In this document: in pieces, positions 50,740 through 61,696 of the stretch | Layout of the letters: every line of letters starts with the position of its first letter | Position numbering within the stretch: the stretch's first letter is position 1 | From: Thalassobacterium sedimentorum | GTDB taxonomy: Bacteria; Verrucomicrobiota; Verrucomicrobiia; Opitutales; Coraliomargaritaceae | Reading direction: 5' to 3' | Assembly (NCBI RefSeq): GCF_031127905.1 | Contig: NZ_JARXIC010000009.1 | Coordinates: forward strand, 62,001 to 126,000 | Length of the DNA stretch: 64,000 nt | The notes under the pieces: model-generated | The model's database searches: none | The model's input: the letters and a program-made list of their open reading frames with translations, nothing else | Told to the model about the DNA's origin: nothing | Translations under genes and position numbers: made by a program

Positions 50740-51222
50740 ATGGCACGTTCAAAAGCAAACAAAGGAATCAGTCGTATCGACTCTGGTTCCACTCATGGTT
50801 GGTTCGTTCGCGGATACCGCAACGGAAAAACTTACTCAAAACTGTTCAGTGATCGCAAATGCGGTGGCAAAGGCAAGGCTCAGAAACTGGCAAAGACCTA
50901 TCGTGATGAACTCAATGAAGAGTTAGAATCGATTCCCAAAAAGCCACGTCAACGCCGCATCGTGGTCTCCGATTCACGCAACACCACTGGTGAACTAGGC
51001 GTTTCGCGCACGACGAAGGTCGGGCCCAACGGCACTAAACACGAATGCTACTCCGTTAGCTGGCGCCCGGAACCAGGTGTTCAAAAATGCACCTCTTTTT
51101 CAATCAAGAAATACGGCGAAAAGAAAGCCTTCAAACTCGCCGTCGAGCACCGTCGTAACATGATGCGTGAAATCCACGGTCCAAATTTCTACCGTCAATT
51201 GAGCAAGCGTAAACAAGCGTAG
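50740..51222 (+). CDS. Protein with two AP2/ERF-like DNA-binding repeats
   Basis: 160 residues, strongly basic. Two related units of about 50 residues are visible: ISRIDSGSTHGWFVRGYRNGKTYSKLFSDRK...GKAQKLAKTYRDEL (about 10-60) and GVSRTTKVGPNGTKHECYSVSWRPEPGVQKCTSFSIKKYGEKKAFKLAVEHRRNM (about 84-140). The pattern of a three-stranded sheet with W/F and R/K followed by an amphipathic A-x-x-x-A helix fits AP2 domains. There is no homing endonuclease (HNH) domain, so this is probably a stand-alone DNA- or RNA-binding protein. It has a 185-bp leader and a perfect terminator, so it is likely monocistronic. Confidence 0.75.
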   Translation: MARSKANKGISRIDSGSTHGWFVRGYRNGKTYSKLFSDRKCGGKGKAQKLAKTYRDELNEELESIPKKPRQRRIVVSDSRNTTGELGVSRTTKVGPNGTKHECYSVSWRPEPGVQKCTSFSIKKYGEKKAFKLAVEHRRNMMREIHGPNFYRQLSKRKQA

Positions 51223-51253
51223 ATTAGCTCACGCAAACGCTTGATTTTAATTC

Positions 51254-51286
51254 AGCGCAACCTACATAGGTTGCGCTTTTTTTTTT
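51254..51286 (+). terminator. Intrinsic terminator after the AP2 gene
   Basis: AGCGCAACCTA and TAGGTTGCGCT form a perfect 11-bp stem with a CA centre, followed by a run of ten T residues that begins with the last base of the stem (51277-51286). Confidence 0.95.
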
Positions 51287-51438
51287 GCAGAACAAACAAG
51301 CGAATAATCAAGGCTCAGCTTCACGCACCTGTGCAATACCCTGGATTTGATCTATTCGCAACAGTGCAGCTAGCAAAATTTTATCATGTTTGAGTATGGA
51401 TTATTACTAAATATTCATGTGTAACGTCTGCATAGAAT

Positions 51439-54357
51439 ATGAAATCAACTGAACATTTTACCTTCGGATACCATACGGATCACATTTTACGTACACTATT
51501 TTCGACAGACGCATCCGAATACCAAGAATTGCCCCATGCGGTCGCCTTCCCTGAAACAGGCGAACACATACGTCAGCTAATTCAATACGCACGCAAGAAT
51601 AAGCTTAGCTTGATACCGCGCACTGCAGGTACCTCACTGGCAGGCCAAGTAGTCGGCTCCGGCATTGTCGTAGACGCAGGCAAACACTTAAACGCAATCC
51701 TTGAAATCGACCCGGTTGCCCGCACCGCACGGGTGCAACCAGGCGTTGTGCGCAATGAGCTCAACCACGCCTTACTGCCACACGGCCTGCTATTCGGACC
51801 AGAAACCTCCACCGCCAATCGTGCCATGATCGGTGGCATGGTGGGCAATAATTCCTGCGGCTCGAACTCGCTGGCTTACGGCTCGACGCGTGAACACTTG
51901 CTCGCCGCCAGTGGCTATCTTAGCGATGGCTCCTGGGTGACCTTCAAAGCTATTGATCGCGCCACATTTGAAAGCAAATGCCAAGGCGATAGCTTGGAAG
52001 CCTCCATTTACCGCAAATGCCGCGATCTACTCAGCGTCCCGCAACGACGTGCGCAAATTACAGAAAATTTCCCCAAACGCAGCATCCCACGTCGCAACAC
52101 TGGCTACGCACTGGACTTGCTAATGGACGCCGATGTCTTCGATCCAAGCTCCGACAAGCCTTTCAACCTCTGCAAACTAATCGCCGGCTCGGAAGGCACG
52201 CTCTTCTTCGGAACCGAATTTTTAATCGACTGCAATCCCCTGCCCCCCAAACACAGTGCGCTCATTTGCGCTCATTTCGAGAATGTCGACCAAGCGCTGC
52301 GCTCCGTCATGCCCGCGCTCAACCACACACCTTTCGGCGTCGAATTAATCGATCGTCACATCCTCGAAGCCACCAAGCGCAATCGAGAACAGCTCAAGAA
52401 CCGCTTCTTCGTGGAAGGCGACCCGGGGGCGATTTTGGTCGTCGACCTCCGCCGTGAAAGCGCCGCCGAACTGGATCTGGTGGTCGCACAGGTCATCGCC
52501 GACATTAAAGCCACAGGCAAGGGCTATGCATTTCCGGTGCTCACTGGTGCCGATGAGGCCAAGGTCTGGGAGCTGCGCCGGGCAGGTCAGGGCCTCGTCA
52601 GTAACATCCCCGGCGACGCCAAACCACGCGAAGTTTGTGAAGATACCGCCGTCGATGTATCTCAACTGGCAGATTACATCGCAGAGTTCGACACATTGAT
52701 GAAAACGAAGCATGGCCGCGACTGCGTTTACTACGCGCACGCGGGTTCGGGCGAATTACACACACGTCCACTCTTCAATTTAAAAACAACCGAGGGCTTG
52801 AAAACCTTCCGCAGCGTCGCCGAAGACGTCGCCGCACTGGTCAAGAAGTATCAAGGCTCACTCAGCGGTGAGCACGGTGACGGGCGCCTGCGCGGCGAAT
52901 TTATCCCCTTCATGGTTGGCCAAGAATGCTACGCGATGATGAAAGAGATCAAGGCCACCTTCGACCCTGATAATATCTTCAATCCTGGCAAAATCGTCGA
53001 TGCCAAGCCAATGGATGTCGACCTGCGCTATGGCCCGGACAAGCCAAATCCGGAATACGAAACCATATTCGATTTTTCCAGTAGTCAGGGCGTCTTGCGC
53101 GCAGCCGAAAACTGCAATGGCTCCGGAGACTGCCGTAAAGGCTTTCTCGCTGGTGGCACGATGTGCCCCAGCTACATGGCCACCGGCAACGAAAAAGAAA
53201 CCACCCGCGCCCGTGCCAATATACTGCGACATGCACTGACACATCCGGACAACCCGCTCAAACCATTTGATAATGCCGCCGCCAAAGAGGTGCTCGATCT
53301 CTGCCTTTCGTGCAAAGGCTGTAAGTCGGAGTGCCCCTCCAATGTCGATATTGCAAAGCTCAAAGCCGAATTCTCACAGCATTACTACGATGCCCATGGC
53401 GTGCCACTGCGCACCAAAATGATTGCAAACTACAGCCAGTCCAGTCGCCTGGCATCGCTGGCACCATGGGCGTGGAATGCCGCTTTCGGCACCACCGGCA
53501 TTCGTAAAGCTCTCAATCGTATCGTCGGGTTTCACCCTGACCGCACCATTCCTAAACTACACAGCACGACACTGAAAAAGTGGCATAACAAAAAACAAAA
53601 AAGCGACAAACCCAACACCGATAAAGTAGTCTATCTATTCTGCGACGAATTTACCAATTACAACGATGTGCCCTTGGGACAAAAAGCAATTCAGCTACTA
53701 GAACGTCTAGGCTATACGGTACGTATACCAGAGCACTTGGAAAGCGGCCGCACTTGGCTATCCAAGGGACTCGTGCGTAAAGCTAAAGAAATCGCCAATA
53801 CCAACGTACAACAACTCGCGCCTCTGATCTCAGAAGACACTCCTCTGATTGGCATCGAGCCCTCAGCCATCCTTTCCTTTCGCGATGAATATATAGATCT
53901 AGCCGAAGGCGAACTCAAAACAACTGCTCGCACACTTGCCAGCAATTGCCTGATGTTTGAAGAGTTTATCGTGCGCGAATTTGAAGCAGGACGCATTCGC
54001 AGCGATCAATTTCAAGGCAAGCCACAATTAATCAAATTCCACGGCCACTGCTTTCAAAAGTCTTTGGCCTCCGTGGTGCCCACCGTGCGCGCACTGCAAA
54101 TCCCGACTGGCTATAAAGTCCACATGATCCCCAGCGGTTGCTGTGGTATGGCGGGCTCCTTCGGCTACGAAAAAGAACACTACGAACTCTCGATGAAAAT
54201 CGGCGAACTGGTGCTCTTCCCCACCATCAGAGAACAAGCCCAGGATGTCCTCATCGCCGCGACAGGCACCTCCTGCCGCCACCAAATTCACGACGGCACC
54301 CAACGCACGGCACTTCATCCGGCCGAAATCCTTTTTAACGCACTCAATCAGGTGTAA
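51439..54357 (+). CDS. Large FAD-linked oxidoreductase with Fe-S and CCG domains (D-lactate/2-hydroxyacid dehydrogenase-like)
   Basis: 972 residues. N-terminal FAD_binding_4 domain (about 25-230: IPRTAGTSLAGQVVGSGIVVD; GPETSTANRAMIGGMVGNNSCGSNSLAYG), FAD-oxidase C domain (SGEHGDGRLRGEFI), then two cysteine clusters (ENCNGSGDCRKGFLAGGTMCPS and LCLSCKGCKSECPSNVDIAK) for 4Fe-4S centres, and CCG-domain motifs (HGHCFQKSL; SGCCGMAGSFGYEKEHY). This GlpC-fused architecture oxidises D-lactate, glycolate or other 2-hydroxyacids and passes electrons to quinone or ETF. An esterase gene starts 14 bp downstream. Confidence 0.9.
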   Translation: MKSTEHFTFGYHTDHILRTLFSTDASEYQELPHAVAFPETGEHIRQLIQYARKNKLSLIPRTAGTSLAGQVVGSGIVVDAGKHLNAILEIDPVARTARVQPGVVRNELNHALLPHGLLFGPETSTANRAMIGGMVGNNSCGSNSLAYGSTREHLLAASGYLSDGSWVTFKAIDRATFESKCQGDSLEASIYRKCRDLLSVPQRRAQITENFPKRSIPRRNTGYALDLLMDADVFDPSSDKPFNLCKLIAGSEGTLFFGTEFLIDCNPLPPKHSALICAHFENVDQALRSVMPALNHTPFGVELIDRHILEATKRNREQLKNRFFVEGDPGAILVVDLRRESAAELDLVVAQVIADIKATGKGYAFPVLTGADEAKVWELRRAGQGLVSNIPGDAKPREVCEDTAVDVSQLADYIAEFDTLMKTKHGRDCVYYAHAGSGELHTRPLFNLKTTEGLKTFRSVAEDVAALVKKYQGSLSGEHGDGRLRGEFIPFMVGQECYAMMKEIKATFDPDNIFNPGKIVDAKPMDVDLRYGPDKPNPEYETIFDFSSSQGVLRAAENCNGSGDCRKGFLAGGTMCPSYMATGNEKETTRARANILRHALTHPDNPLKPFDNAAAKEVLDLCLSCKGCKSECPSNVDIAKLKAEFSQHYYDAHGVPLRTKMIANYSQSSRLASLAPWAWNAAFGTTGIRKALNRIVGFHPDRTIPKLHSTTLKKWHNKKQKSDKPNTDKVVYLFCDEFTNYNDVPLGQKAIQLLERLGYTVRIPEHLESGRTWLSKGLVRKAKEIANTNVQQLAPLISEDTPLIGIEPSAILSFRDEYIDLAEGELKTTARTLASNCLMFEEFIVREFEAGRIRSDQFQGKPQLIKFHGHCFQKSLASVVPTVRALQIPTGYKVHMIPSGCCGMAGSFGYEKEHYELSMKIGELVLFPTIREQAQDVLIAATGTSCRHQIHDGTQRTALHPAEILFNALNQV

Positions 54358-54371
54358 CTTAGTATAAACGA

Positions 54372-55322
54372 ATGATCACACACGATTTCCCATTCGATCC
54401 CACTTACGGCTATACACTCGATGATTTACTCGCCGTCACCGCGCCCGCCGAGCCCGCCGACTTTCAAAGTTTCTGGCAAGACAAGTATGCGAAAGCACGC
54501 CAAATACCGCTCAACATTGATCGCAGAGAAATCGAGAGCCCGGATGCGGCCTTTCAGCTCTATCGAGTGAGCTACGACTCTTGGGATGGCGTACGTATCG
54601 GCGCATGGATAACCGTGCCCAAATCAGAGCCAATCGAGAGCGCCACGGTCGTCGGGCACGGCTATGGCGGACGCGACGCACCGGGCTTTGAAGAGCCTAT
54701 CAAAAATACGGTTTGCATCTACCCTTGCGTACGCGGCTTTCAACTCTCGCCGCATCAGACCTACCCCGGCGATGGCCATAAACACGTCATGGTCGGCATC
54801 GAATCCGAAGACTCCTACTCTCACTTGGGCAGTGTGGTCGACTATTGGTTGGCGGCCTCCGTCCTGGAAAGCCTTTACCCCCAGACCTCCGATAAACTCT
54901 ACTATCTAGGAGGTAGCTTCGGAGGCGGTATCGGCGCACTCATGCTGCCGTGGGATTCACGTTTCAAAAAAGCTTTTTTAGACATTCCCAGTTTCGGAAA
55001 TCACCCCTTGCGCGTCGAACTGCCCTGTGTCGGCAGTGGAGAATCCGTGCAAAAGCACTTCAAAGAAGGGCACCCCGAAGTGCTTGAAGTGCTCAGCTAC
55101 TTCGATGCCGCCATCGCAGCCAAGCATATTCAAATACCAGTATTTGTCGCAGCGGCGACCTTCGACCCCGCTGTGCCCCCACCGGGCCAATTCGCCGTTT
55201 ACAATAGCCTATCGGGCCCCAAAGAGCTTTTTATACGTCAAGCTGCGCACTTCGAATTATCCGGCAACGAGCACGACAACGCCGCCACTCATGCCCGCCT
55301 GCTACGCTGGTTTGCTCAATAA
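54372..55322 (+). CDS. Acetylxylan esterase-like (AXE1 family) alpha/beta hydrolase
   Basis: 316 residues. Features are FQSFWQDKYAKA near the start, TVVGHGYGGRDAP, YYLGGSFGGGIGALMLPWDSRFKKAFLDIPSFG (nucleophile Ser in GGSFGG), the acid in FVAAATFDPAVPPPGQFAVYN and the His in AAHFELSGN. This pattern fits the cephalosporin-C deacetylase/acetylxylan esterase family. No signal peptide is visible, so it is intracellular, deacetylating imported sugars or xylo-oligosaccharides. It is tightly between the FAD dehydrogenase gene (14 bp) and hrpA (9 bp). Confidence 0.85.
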   Translation: MITHDFPFDPTYGYTLDDLLAVTAPAEPADFQSFWQDKYAKARQIPLNIDRREIESPDAAFQLYRVSYDSWDGVRIGAWITVPKSEPIESATVVGHGYGGRDAPGFEEPIKNTVCIYPCVRGFQLSPHQTYPGDGHKHVMVGIESEDSYSHLGSVVDYWLAASVLESLYPQTSDKLYYLGGSFGGGIGALMLPWDSRFKKAFLDIPSFGNHPLRVELPCVGSGESVQKHFKEGHPEVLEVLSYFDAAIAAKHIQIPVFVAAATFDPAVPPPGQFAVYNSLSGPKELFIRQAAHFELSGNEHDNAATHARLLRWFAQ

Positions 55323-55331
55323 ATACATTCA

Positions 55332-58300
55332 ATGATCGAAGCGACACTCCCCGTTCCAAGCTATTCCGAAGAGCTTCCCATCCACCTGCGGAGGGAAGAA
55401 ATCGTGCGTACCATCCGCGAGAATCAAGTCGTCGTCATCGCTGGTGAAACAGGCTCGGGCAAAACCACGCAAATCCCGAAATTCCTATTAGAATGTGGCC
55501 TCGGCAAAAAGGGCTATCTCGGTTGCACCCAACCACGCCGCGTGGCAGCACTCTCAGTCGCACAACGGATCGCCGAAGAGCTGGGCGTCCAATATGGCAA
55601 CCAAGTCGGTGCCAAAATTCGTTTCACTGATCAGACTCAGGCCAACACCGTGATCAAGGTGATGACCGATGGCATCCTGCTCAACGAACTGCAGGACGAC
55701 CCCATGCTCCGTGCTTACGAAGCCATCGTCATCGACGAAGCGCACGAGCGTAGCCTCAATATCGACTTTATCCTCGGCTGCCTGCGCCAGCTCACCCACA
55801 CGCGTAAAGATCTCAAGATCATCATCACCTCCGCCACCATCGACACGGCCAGCTTTGCTAAGGCATTTGACGATGCACCCATCATTGAAGTCTCCGGGCG
55901 TATGTATCCAGTCGATACATTTTATCGTCCACCAGCCGATAACGACGAAGGCGATTACATCGATGCAGCCACCGATGTCATTACCGAAATCATCGAGCAC
56001 AACCGCCCAGGCGACATTCTTGTCTTCCTCCCCGGTGAACGCGACATCCACGAACTCCGCCGCCAACTTGAAGACAGTCCCGCGCGCCAGTGTGATTTAC
56101 TCCCCCTCTTCGGCCGCCTCGCCAATGCCGACCAGCAGCGTATTTTCCACCCCGGCGGGCGGCGCCGCATCATCCTCTCAACCAATATTGCGGAAACCTC
56201 ACTCACGGTCCCCGGCATTCGCTATGTCGTCGATACAGGTCTGGCGCGCGTCAGTCGCTACAGTCCCCACTCGCGCACTCAACGGCTCCCCATTGAGCCC
56301 ATCGCACAATCCAGCGCCAATCAACGCCAAGGTCGCTGTGGCCGTGTCAGCAACGGTGTCTGCTACCGCCTCTACGATGAACAGGACTTTTTAGCACGCC
56401 CACGCTACACCACTCCCGAGATCCATCGATCCAACCTAGCCTCTGTCATCCTACGCATGATGGCATTTAAACTAGGCGACATTCGTACCTTCCCCTTTAT
56501 CGATCCACCTGCCGAAAATGCCATTGTCGGTGGCTACCGCTTACTGGCCGAACTCGGCGCGGTTCAAGCAGACGAACGCAATCCCGATCCAGACGCCTAC
56601 CGCCTGACTAAACTCGGGCGCCGCCTGGCGCAACTCCCAGTCGACCCCACCGTTGCACGCATGCTACTCCAAGCCCAGCGTGAGGGAGCACTGCCCGAAG
56701 TGCTCGTCATCGCCTCCGGCCTCTCAATACAAGACCCGCGCGAGCGCCCCGCCGAACTCGCAAAGGAGGCGGACGAGATGCACAAGCAATTCACCCACCC
56801 CGAGTCCGACTTTCTCACCCTACTCAACATTTGGAACAGCTACCACGAAAAGTTAGACAGCCTATCACAGAACAAACTCCGCAAATTCTGCAAAAGCCAC
56901 TTCCTCGCGTACCAACGCATGCGTGAATGGCGCGACATCCACCACCAACTGGAACGAATTCTAAAGGAACGTCCAAGCTCCAAGGCCAAACGGTCCAGCC
57001 CGAAGAAACAGCAGGCAAGCACTCAAAATTCACAACTAGGCGTTCTACCTTCGACGTTTTCTCCAAGCGAGTACGCGGCCATCCACCGCTCCATTCTGAC
57101 GGGCCTACTCAGTAATATTGCCCACAAAGAAGAAGAGCACACTTATCGTGGTCCCCGCAATCGCAAGGCCTTGCTCTTCCCCGGCTCCGCACTATTCGAT
57201 CACGAAACCGCCAAGAAGCAGCGTAAAGCCGCTTACGCAAAAAAGACAAAGCCCAAGCCCGCCAAGACCAAAGCGCCCGAATGGATCGTCTGCGGCGAAT
57301 GGATGGAAACCAGCCGCTTGTTTGCCCGCACCGCAGCCAAGATTGAAGTCGATTGGATCGAAGAACTCGCTGGCGACCTCCTCTCAATACGACACTCCGA
57401 GCCCTTCTGGAGTAGTAAAGGGGCCGCCGTGCTCAGCAAAGAGCGCCGCATACTCTTCGGGCTGGAGATCCAACGCAATCAGGTCAGCTACAGTCGGATC
57501 AACCCCGAGGAAGCCACCGATATTTTCATCCGCAACGGCCTGATTGAAGGTGGCATAAAAGAGCGCCCCAAATTCTTTCAACAGAACGCTCAAGTCCAGC
57601 AAGCGGCCGAATCGGAACTCGCACGTCGTCGCAGCGGTTCCACCTTGTGGATCGAGGATCAGCTCTTCGAGTTCTATCGTCAGCGACTCGACGCAGTCGG
57701 CTCTTTCGCCGAACTGCGTAGCTACGCCAAGAAACACCATGGCGGCTCACTCGATTTCCTCAAAGCTCACGAAGACGATCTTTTGCCGCCCGATGAGAGC
57801 GGCATCGCAACCGAAGACTTTCCACGTGCACTTCGACTTGGTGGCAGCGAAATCCCACTCCAATACCGCAACGAACCCGGCAGTGAAGAGGATGGCGTCA
57901 CGCTGCGCTTACCACTGGCGCAAGTCGATGCCATTCAACAAGGCACACTCGACTGGGCAGTACCCGGACACTTGGAAGAAAAAATCGAATGTTTACTACG
58001 CGCACTCCCCAAGCAAATTCGTATTCGCTTACACCCACTCAAGGAGCGCGCCAGCGAGCTCAAGTCGAAATTGAAGCCCAGTGAGCGCCCACTCACCGAG
58101 CAACTCAGCGAATTACTGCGCAGTGCCTACGGCATCGAAACCTACAAAGACCAATGGAGCAAAGCTCAACTCCCCCAACACCTCAAGCCACGTATCCAAA
58201 TTGAGAATACTAAAGGCGACGCCTTAGCGCAAAGCCGCGATCTCGACAACCTACGCCAGCAACTCAAATCCAAGAGCCAACAGACCGCCGCCGGTAATGG

Positions 58301-59216
58301 TCTGGACGCAATTCCCGCATGGCAAGCCGCCGCAGCACAGCACGAACGCGAGAATCTGAACACATGGAACTTCGGAAATCCCCCCGAATGCATTGATCTC
58401 AGCGGCGAGTCTGGCTTACCACTCAAAGCATATCCAGCCCTCGTCAGCGAGCGCAACCAGATACATCTCAGGCTCTGTCCCGACCGGGATCAAGCACGGC
58501 AGCACACCGCAAAAGCATGGCCCGAACTCGCCGAACAAAGTATGGGCCGCGAGATCGCGTGGATACGTCGCGACCTGAAAGAGCTAAAGAAGCTCGGCAT
58601 TTTACTCATTCAACTCGGTGGCTATGATCGTATCAAAGACCCCGCGTGGGCACATCTACGACGCCACTTATTTAAAACCGAAAACTTATTACCCCTCCGG
58701 GAAGCCAACTTTCAAAAGACCTTGCAACATGCCAACCACACATCCAAAGGCATCACACTCAAGCTCACCGATCACCTGCGCGCCATCTTGGAAGCACGCG
58801 AGGCTGTGCAATTACTGCTAGAACAAAAGAAGACCAGCCAAGCCATTATCTACCCCGGCATGCGCGCCCACCTGGAGCAAATCGCGCCCGCAAACTTACT
58901 GGATCACTACGAGTTCGACGAACTCCAGCATATCGCCCGCTACCTAAAAGCAATGATGCGGCGCGCCCAACGTGCCAAAGAAAGCATCCAACGTGACATC
59001 GAAAAATCTCAACGCATTGCCCCCTTTGAAAATAAACTGACCGCATTGGAAACGCTCGCCAAGAAAGCCCAAGCCCCCCTAGTCAAGCCCTACCGAATCT
59101 TGCTCGAAGAATTTCGCGTGTCGATCTACGCGCAAGAACTTGGCACCGCTCAGAAAGTCTCTGAGAAACGACTTGAGCAACTCGCTGAAGCGATCACCAA
59201 GCAGTTAAAAAGCTAA
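55332..59216 (+). CDS. hrpA: ATP-dependent RNA helicase HrpA
   Basis: 1294 residues, like E. coli HrpA (about 1300). DEAH-box core: [89 protein letters not shown] and [20 protein letters not shown]2 and OB-type domains follow, with a long DUF3418 C terminus. A stretch at about 560-625 is Lys/Ser-rich ([15 protein letters not shown]), as is another at about 630-660 ([14 protein letters not shown]). It unwinds RNA structures; HrpA in E. coli is linked to ribosome rescue. It is not visibly part of a helicase operon. Confidence 0.95.
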   Translation: MIEATLPVPSYSEELPIHLRREEIVRTIRENQVVVIAGETGSGKTTQIPKFLLECGLGKKGYLGCTQPRRVAALSVAQRIAEELGVQYGNQVGAKIRFTDQTQANTVIKVMTDGILLNELQDDPMLRAYEAIVIDEAHERSLNIDFILGCLRQLTHTRKDLKIIITSATIDTASFAKAFDDAPIIEVSGRMYPVDTFYRPPADNDEGDYIDAATDVITEIIEHNRPGDILVFLPGERDIHELRRQLEDSPARQCDLLPLFGRLANADQQRIFHPGGRRRIILSTNIAETSLTVPGIRYVVDTGLARVSRYSPHSRTQRLPIEPIAQSSANQRQGRCGRVSNGVCYRLYDEQDFLARPRYTTPEIHRSNLASVILRMMAFKLGDIRTFPFIDPPAENAIVGGYRLLAELGAVQADERNPDPDAYRLTKLGRRLAQLPVDPTVARMLLQAQREGALPEVLVIASGLSIQDPRERPAELAKEADEMHKQFTHPESDFLTLLNIWNSYHEKLDSLSQNKLRKFCKSHFLAYQRMREWRDIHHQLERILKERPSSKAKRSSPKKQQASTQNSQLGVLPSTFSPSEYAAIHRSILTGLLSNIAHKEEEHTYRGPRNRKALLFPGSALFDHETAKKQRKAAYAKKTKPKPAKTKAPEWIVCGEWMETSRLFARTAAKIEVDWIEELAGDLLSIRHSEPFWSSKGAAVLSKERRILFGLEIQRNQVSYSRINPEEATDIFIRNGLIEGGIKERPKFFQQNAQVQQAAESELARRRSGSTLWIEDQLFEFYRQRLDAVGSFAELRSYAKKHHGGSLDFLKAHEDDLLPPDESGIATEDFPRALRLGGSEIPLQYRNEPGSEEDGVTLRLPLAQVDAIQQGTLDWAVPGHLEEKIECLLRALPKQIRIRLHPLKERASELKSKLKPSERPLTEQLSELLRSAYGIETYKDQWSKAQLPQHLKPRIQIENTKGDALAQSRDLDNLRQQLKSKSQQTAAGNGLDAIPAWQAAAAQHERENLNTWNFGNPPECIDLSGESGLPLKAYPALVSERNQIHLRLCPDRDQARQHTAKAWPELAEQSMGREIAWIRRDLKELKKLGILLIQLGGYDRIKDPAWAHLRRHLFKTENLLPLREANFQKTLQHANHTSKGITLKLTDHLRAILEAREAVQLLLEQKKTSQAIIYPGMRAHLEQIAPANLLDHYEFDELQHIARYLKAMMRRAQRAKESIQRDIEKSQRIAPFENKLTALETLAKKAQAPLVKPYRILLEEFRVSIYAQELGTAQKVSEKRLEQLAEAITKQLKS

Positions 59217-59301
59217 CGGATGTGCGTATCCACTCACTAGAATAGACGGCATAGCTACGCGCTTGATCTATTCAACTGCATCCATAGCATCCCACGTTTC
59301 T

Positions 59302-60285
59302 ATGCCCGCCCTCACACACAAACGCTCTCCGGACTACAAACCTTTTTGCTTCCTGTTTTGCATCTTTGCACTCTGTTGGATCACCGCCCTGCTATTTGCA
59401 GGTGGTATGACAACAAGCATTAAGGCAGGAATGGCATTTTTGGATTGGCCTCTTTCAAATGGTTCTATCAACCCTGAAGGCTGGAGAACCGAATCTGATA
59501 AAATGGCTGAACATAGTCACCGCCTATTAGGCATGAAGATCGGTTTACTTTCGATAGTATTGTTCCTATGGACCTATTTGCGCGAATCGCGAGCTTGGGT
59601 ACGCACACTCGCACGCGTGCTGGTATTGGTGGTCATTCTACAAGGCGTATTAGGTGGCTCGCGAGTACGCTTCGACCAACTCAACATTATGAGCGAAAAC
59701 AATTTATTAGCGCAAAGTTTCGCAGTCATGCATGCTTGTGGCGCGATGGTTGTGCTCGGAATATTAGTGGCCCTAACACTCGCGAATACCCGTCGCTGGA
59801 TTGAAGGCCCCCCGAGCGAGCGCTCTCCCTGCCCTCCTGGCGTTAAACGCTGGGGCATTGCAGCCACTCTGGCGATCTTTCTACAAATACTCGTTGGGGC
59901 CATCATGCGCCATGCCGATGCCGGCTTAGCCATACCAAGTTTCCCCATGGCCTCTAGCGGCAGCCTGCTTCCAGCCTACTGGAACTTCGACGTAAGCATT
60001 CATTTCGCACATCGAATCGGCGCGTTACTGGTGACCGCAATACTGCTGATTTTTCTCGGTAAAATTTGGGGATCCCCCAGTGCCAAACAAACATTGAGCT
60101 ATGGAGTACTCCTAGTGAGTGCGATCCTGGGGCTTCAAATATTTCTAGGTGCCCTCACGATTTGGACCGCTAAAAACCCTTATGCAGCCACGACCCATCA
60201 TTTAGTCGGCGCTTTTCTCCTTGCCAGCACGTGGGCGCTAACTTTTCTAGCACACCACCCGCAACAATCTACCACCCTGCGGTAA
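59302..60285 (+). CDS. ctaA: Haem A synthase (COX15/CtaA family)
   Basis: 327 residues from the ATG at 59302 (MPALTHKRSPDYKP); an in-frame TTG at 59263 is less likely. About eight membrane helices. FGSMTTS-like start (LLFAGGMTTSIKAGMAFLDWPLSNG), then EHSHRLLGMKIG, QGVLGGSRVRF, a central Pro-rich loop, QILVGAIMRHADAGLAIPSFP and SIHFAHRIGALLV give the paired histidines that ligate haem. It oxidises haem O to haem A for aa3-type oxidase. ctaB follows 25 bp later, then a DUF420 gene, so the cluster serves the coxB-coxA oxidase downstream. Confidence 0.93.
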   Translation: MPALTHKRSPDYKPFCFLFCIFALCWITALLFAGGMTTSIKAGMAFLDWPLSNGSINPEGWRTESDKMAEHSHRLLGMKIGLLSIVLFLWTYLRESRAWVRTLARVLVLVVILQGVLGGSRVRFDQLNIMSENNLLAQSFAVMHACGAMVVLGILVALTLANTRRWIEGPPSERSPCPPGVKRWGIAATLAIFLQILVGAIMRHADAGLAIPSFPMASSGSLLPAYWNFDVSIHFAHRIGALLVTAILLIFLGKIWGSPSAKQTLSYGVLLVSAILGLQIFLGALTIWTAKNPYAATTHHLVGAFLLASTWALTFLAHHPQQSTTLR

Positions 60286-60310
60286 TTACAGTGCCCCGAC
60301 TACAAGTACC

Positions 60311-61228
60311 TTGAGCCTACCAAATACAGATACCAAATCGATAAACTCCGATACGGCGTTTTCTTTACGCTCGAGAGTCAATGGTTACTACGAGCTAACC
60401 AAACCTCGCTTGAGTTTTATGTCTGTGATCACAGCTATCATCGGCTACCTATCCGCAGACCCTCAGCGTGACTTTGGAACCTTGGCCAGCCTCCTAATCG
60501 GGACCTCACTAGCCGCAGGTGGTGCCGCTGTATTAAATCAATGGCTAGAGCGTGAAGCAGACGCCCAAATGGTACGCACCAAAGATCGCCCGATTCCCTC
60601 CGGCCAAATTGCACCCTATAATGCTTTAATGTTCGGAATGGGCTTAAGTATCTTCGGCACCTATCTTCTCTATGCAGGTGCCAACCCACTCGCTGGACTC
60701 ATCACAGCCGCTACAGTTGCCTCATATGTGCTGCTGTATACACCGCTTAAAAAACTGACAACTTGGAATACACTCATCGGTGCCATTCCCGGCGCGTTGC
60801 CCCCACTAATCGGTTGGGCCGCAGCTGAAGGCAAAATATCCACTTTAGGCTGGATTCTCTTTGCCATCTTATTCCTGTGGCAAATGCCCCACTTTTTCGC
60901 AATCGCCTGGACCTATCGCAAAGATTATAAACAAGGCGGCTTTATTATGCTCTCAAATACAGACGCAGACGGCACTATAGTCGCACGCCAGGCCTTTGTC
61001 TTCGCCGTAGCACTGGTGCTCAGCACCCTCTTGCCAACCTTATTGGGCTATGCAAGTTGGGGCTATGGCTCCATCGCAATTATCGCTGGCTGTTATATTT
61101 TACGCCCGGCATGGACGTTCTTAAAAGCAGAGATACGCGATACCGCCGCACGGCGTTTATTTATCGCATCGATTTTTTATCTTCCGGCCTTGCTCATTCC
61201 ACTCGTTTTAGACCTGTGGTTAATCTAA
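60311..61228 (+). CDS. ctaB: Protohaem IX farnesyltransferase (haem O synthase)
   Basis: 305 residues. Membrane prenyltransferase of the UbiA superfamily: ELTKPRLSFMSVITAIIGYLS, NQWLEREADAQMVRTKDRPIPSG (the D-x-x-x-D type farnesyl-PP/metal site), LTTWNTLIGAIPGALPPLIGWAAA, FLWQMPHFFAIAW and YKQGGFIMLSNTDADG. It adds a farnesyl group to haem B. The first codon is TTG (60311); no ATG gives a full-length protein. It is 25 bp downstream of ctaA and 7 bp before the DUF420 gene. Confidence 0.93.
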   Translation: MSLPNTDTKSINSDTAFSLRSRVNGYYELTKPRLSFMSVITAIIGYLSADPQRDFGTLASLLIGTSLAAGGAAVLNQWLEREADAQMVRTKDRPIPSGQIAPYNALMFGMGLSIFGTYLLYAGANPLAGLITAATVASYVLLYTPLKKLTTWNTLIGAIPGALPPLIGWAAAEGKISTLGWILFAILFLWQMPHFFAIAWTYRKDYKQGGFIMLSNTDADGTIVARQAFVFAVALVLSTLLPTLLGYASWGYGSIAIIAGCYILRPAWTFLKAEIRDTAARRLFIASIFYLPALLIPLVLDLWLI

Positions 61229-61235
61229 TTAGGCC

Positions 61236-61667
61236 ATGTCATTTACCGAATCCCTCCCGACTTTAAACGCATACTTAAACGGCGCCGCCACCGTGCTGCT
61301 GACTGCTGGGTTTATCTGCATAAAAACTGGCCGAGAACAAGCCCATCGCAGATGCATGCTCTCCGCTTTTTCCGTTTCCGTCGTCTTTCTCTTCTTTTAT
61401 GTGCTACACAAGTGGCTCGTACAAGGAGTCCACACTCCCTTCACCGGTGAAGGCGCTTGGCGCAGCTTCTACTATACAATGCTAGCGACACATATCGCAC
61501 TTGCTATGCTAATTGTACCGCTAGTGCTAACCACACTCACTTTAGCCATTCGCGGTAAACGTGAAAGCCATAAAGCTTGGGCACGCTGGACGTTCCCGAT
61601 TTGGTACTACGTTTCAGTCACTGGAGTCCTGGTTTACTGCTTCCTATATGTTTGGTGGCCGGCCTAA
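61236..61667 (+). CDS. DUF420 (CtaM/YozB-like) membrane protein
   Basis: 143 residues with four membrane helices (about 11-28, 40-60, 80-105 and 117-140). NAYLNGAATVLLTAGFICIKTGREQAHRRCMLSAFSVSVVFLFFYVLH and KRESHKAWARWTFPIWYYVSVTGVLVY match DUF420. CtaM of Staphylococcus and related proteins are needed for aa3/caa3 oxidase assembly. Its position after ctaB supports that role here. Three conserved His/Trp residues near helix ends may bind haem or copper. Confidence 0.85.
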   Translation: MSFTESLPTLNAYLNGAATVLLTAGFICIKTGREQAHRRCMLSAFSVSVVFLFFYVLHKWLVQGVHTPFTGEGAWRSFYYTMLATHIALAMLIVPLVLTTLTLAIRGKRESHKAWARWTFPIWYYVSVTGVLVYCFLYVWWPA

Positions 61668-61696
61668 AGTGATTCAGGCTGAGCCCATTTGAGATT

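Noticed and set aside
55669-56394. Plus-strand frame inside hrpA (about 241 codons)
   Set aside because: It is Ser/Pro-rich out-of-frame translation of the DEAH helicase core.
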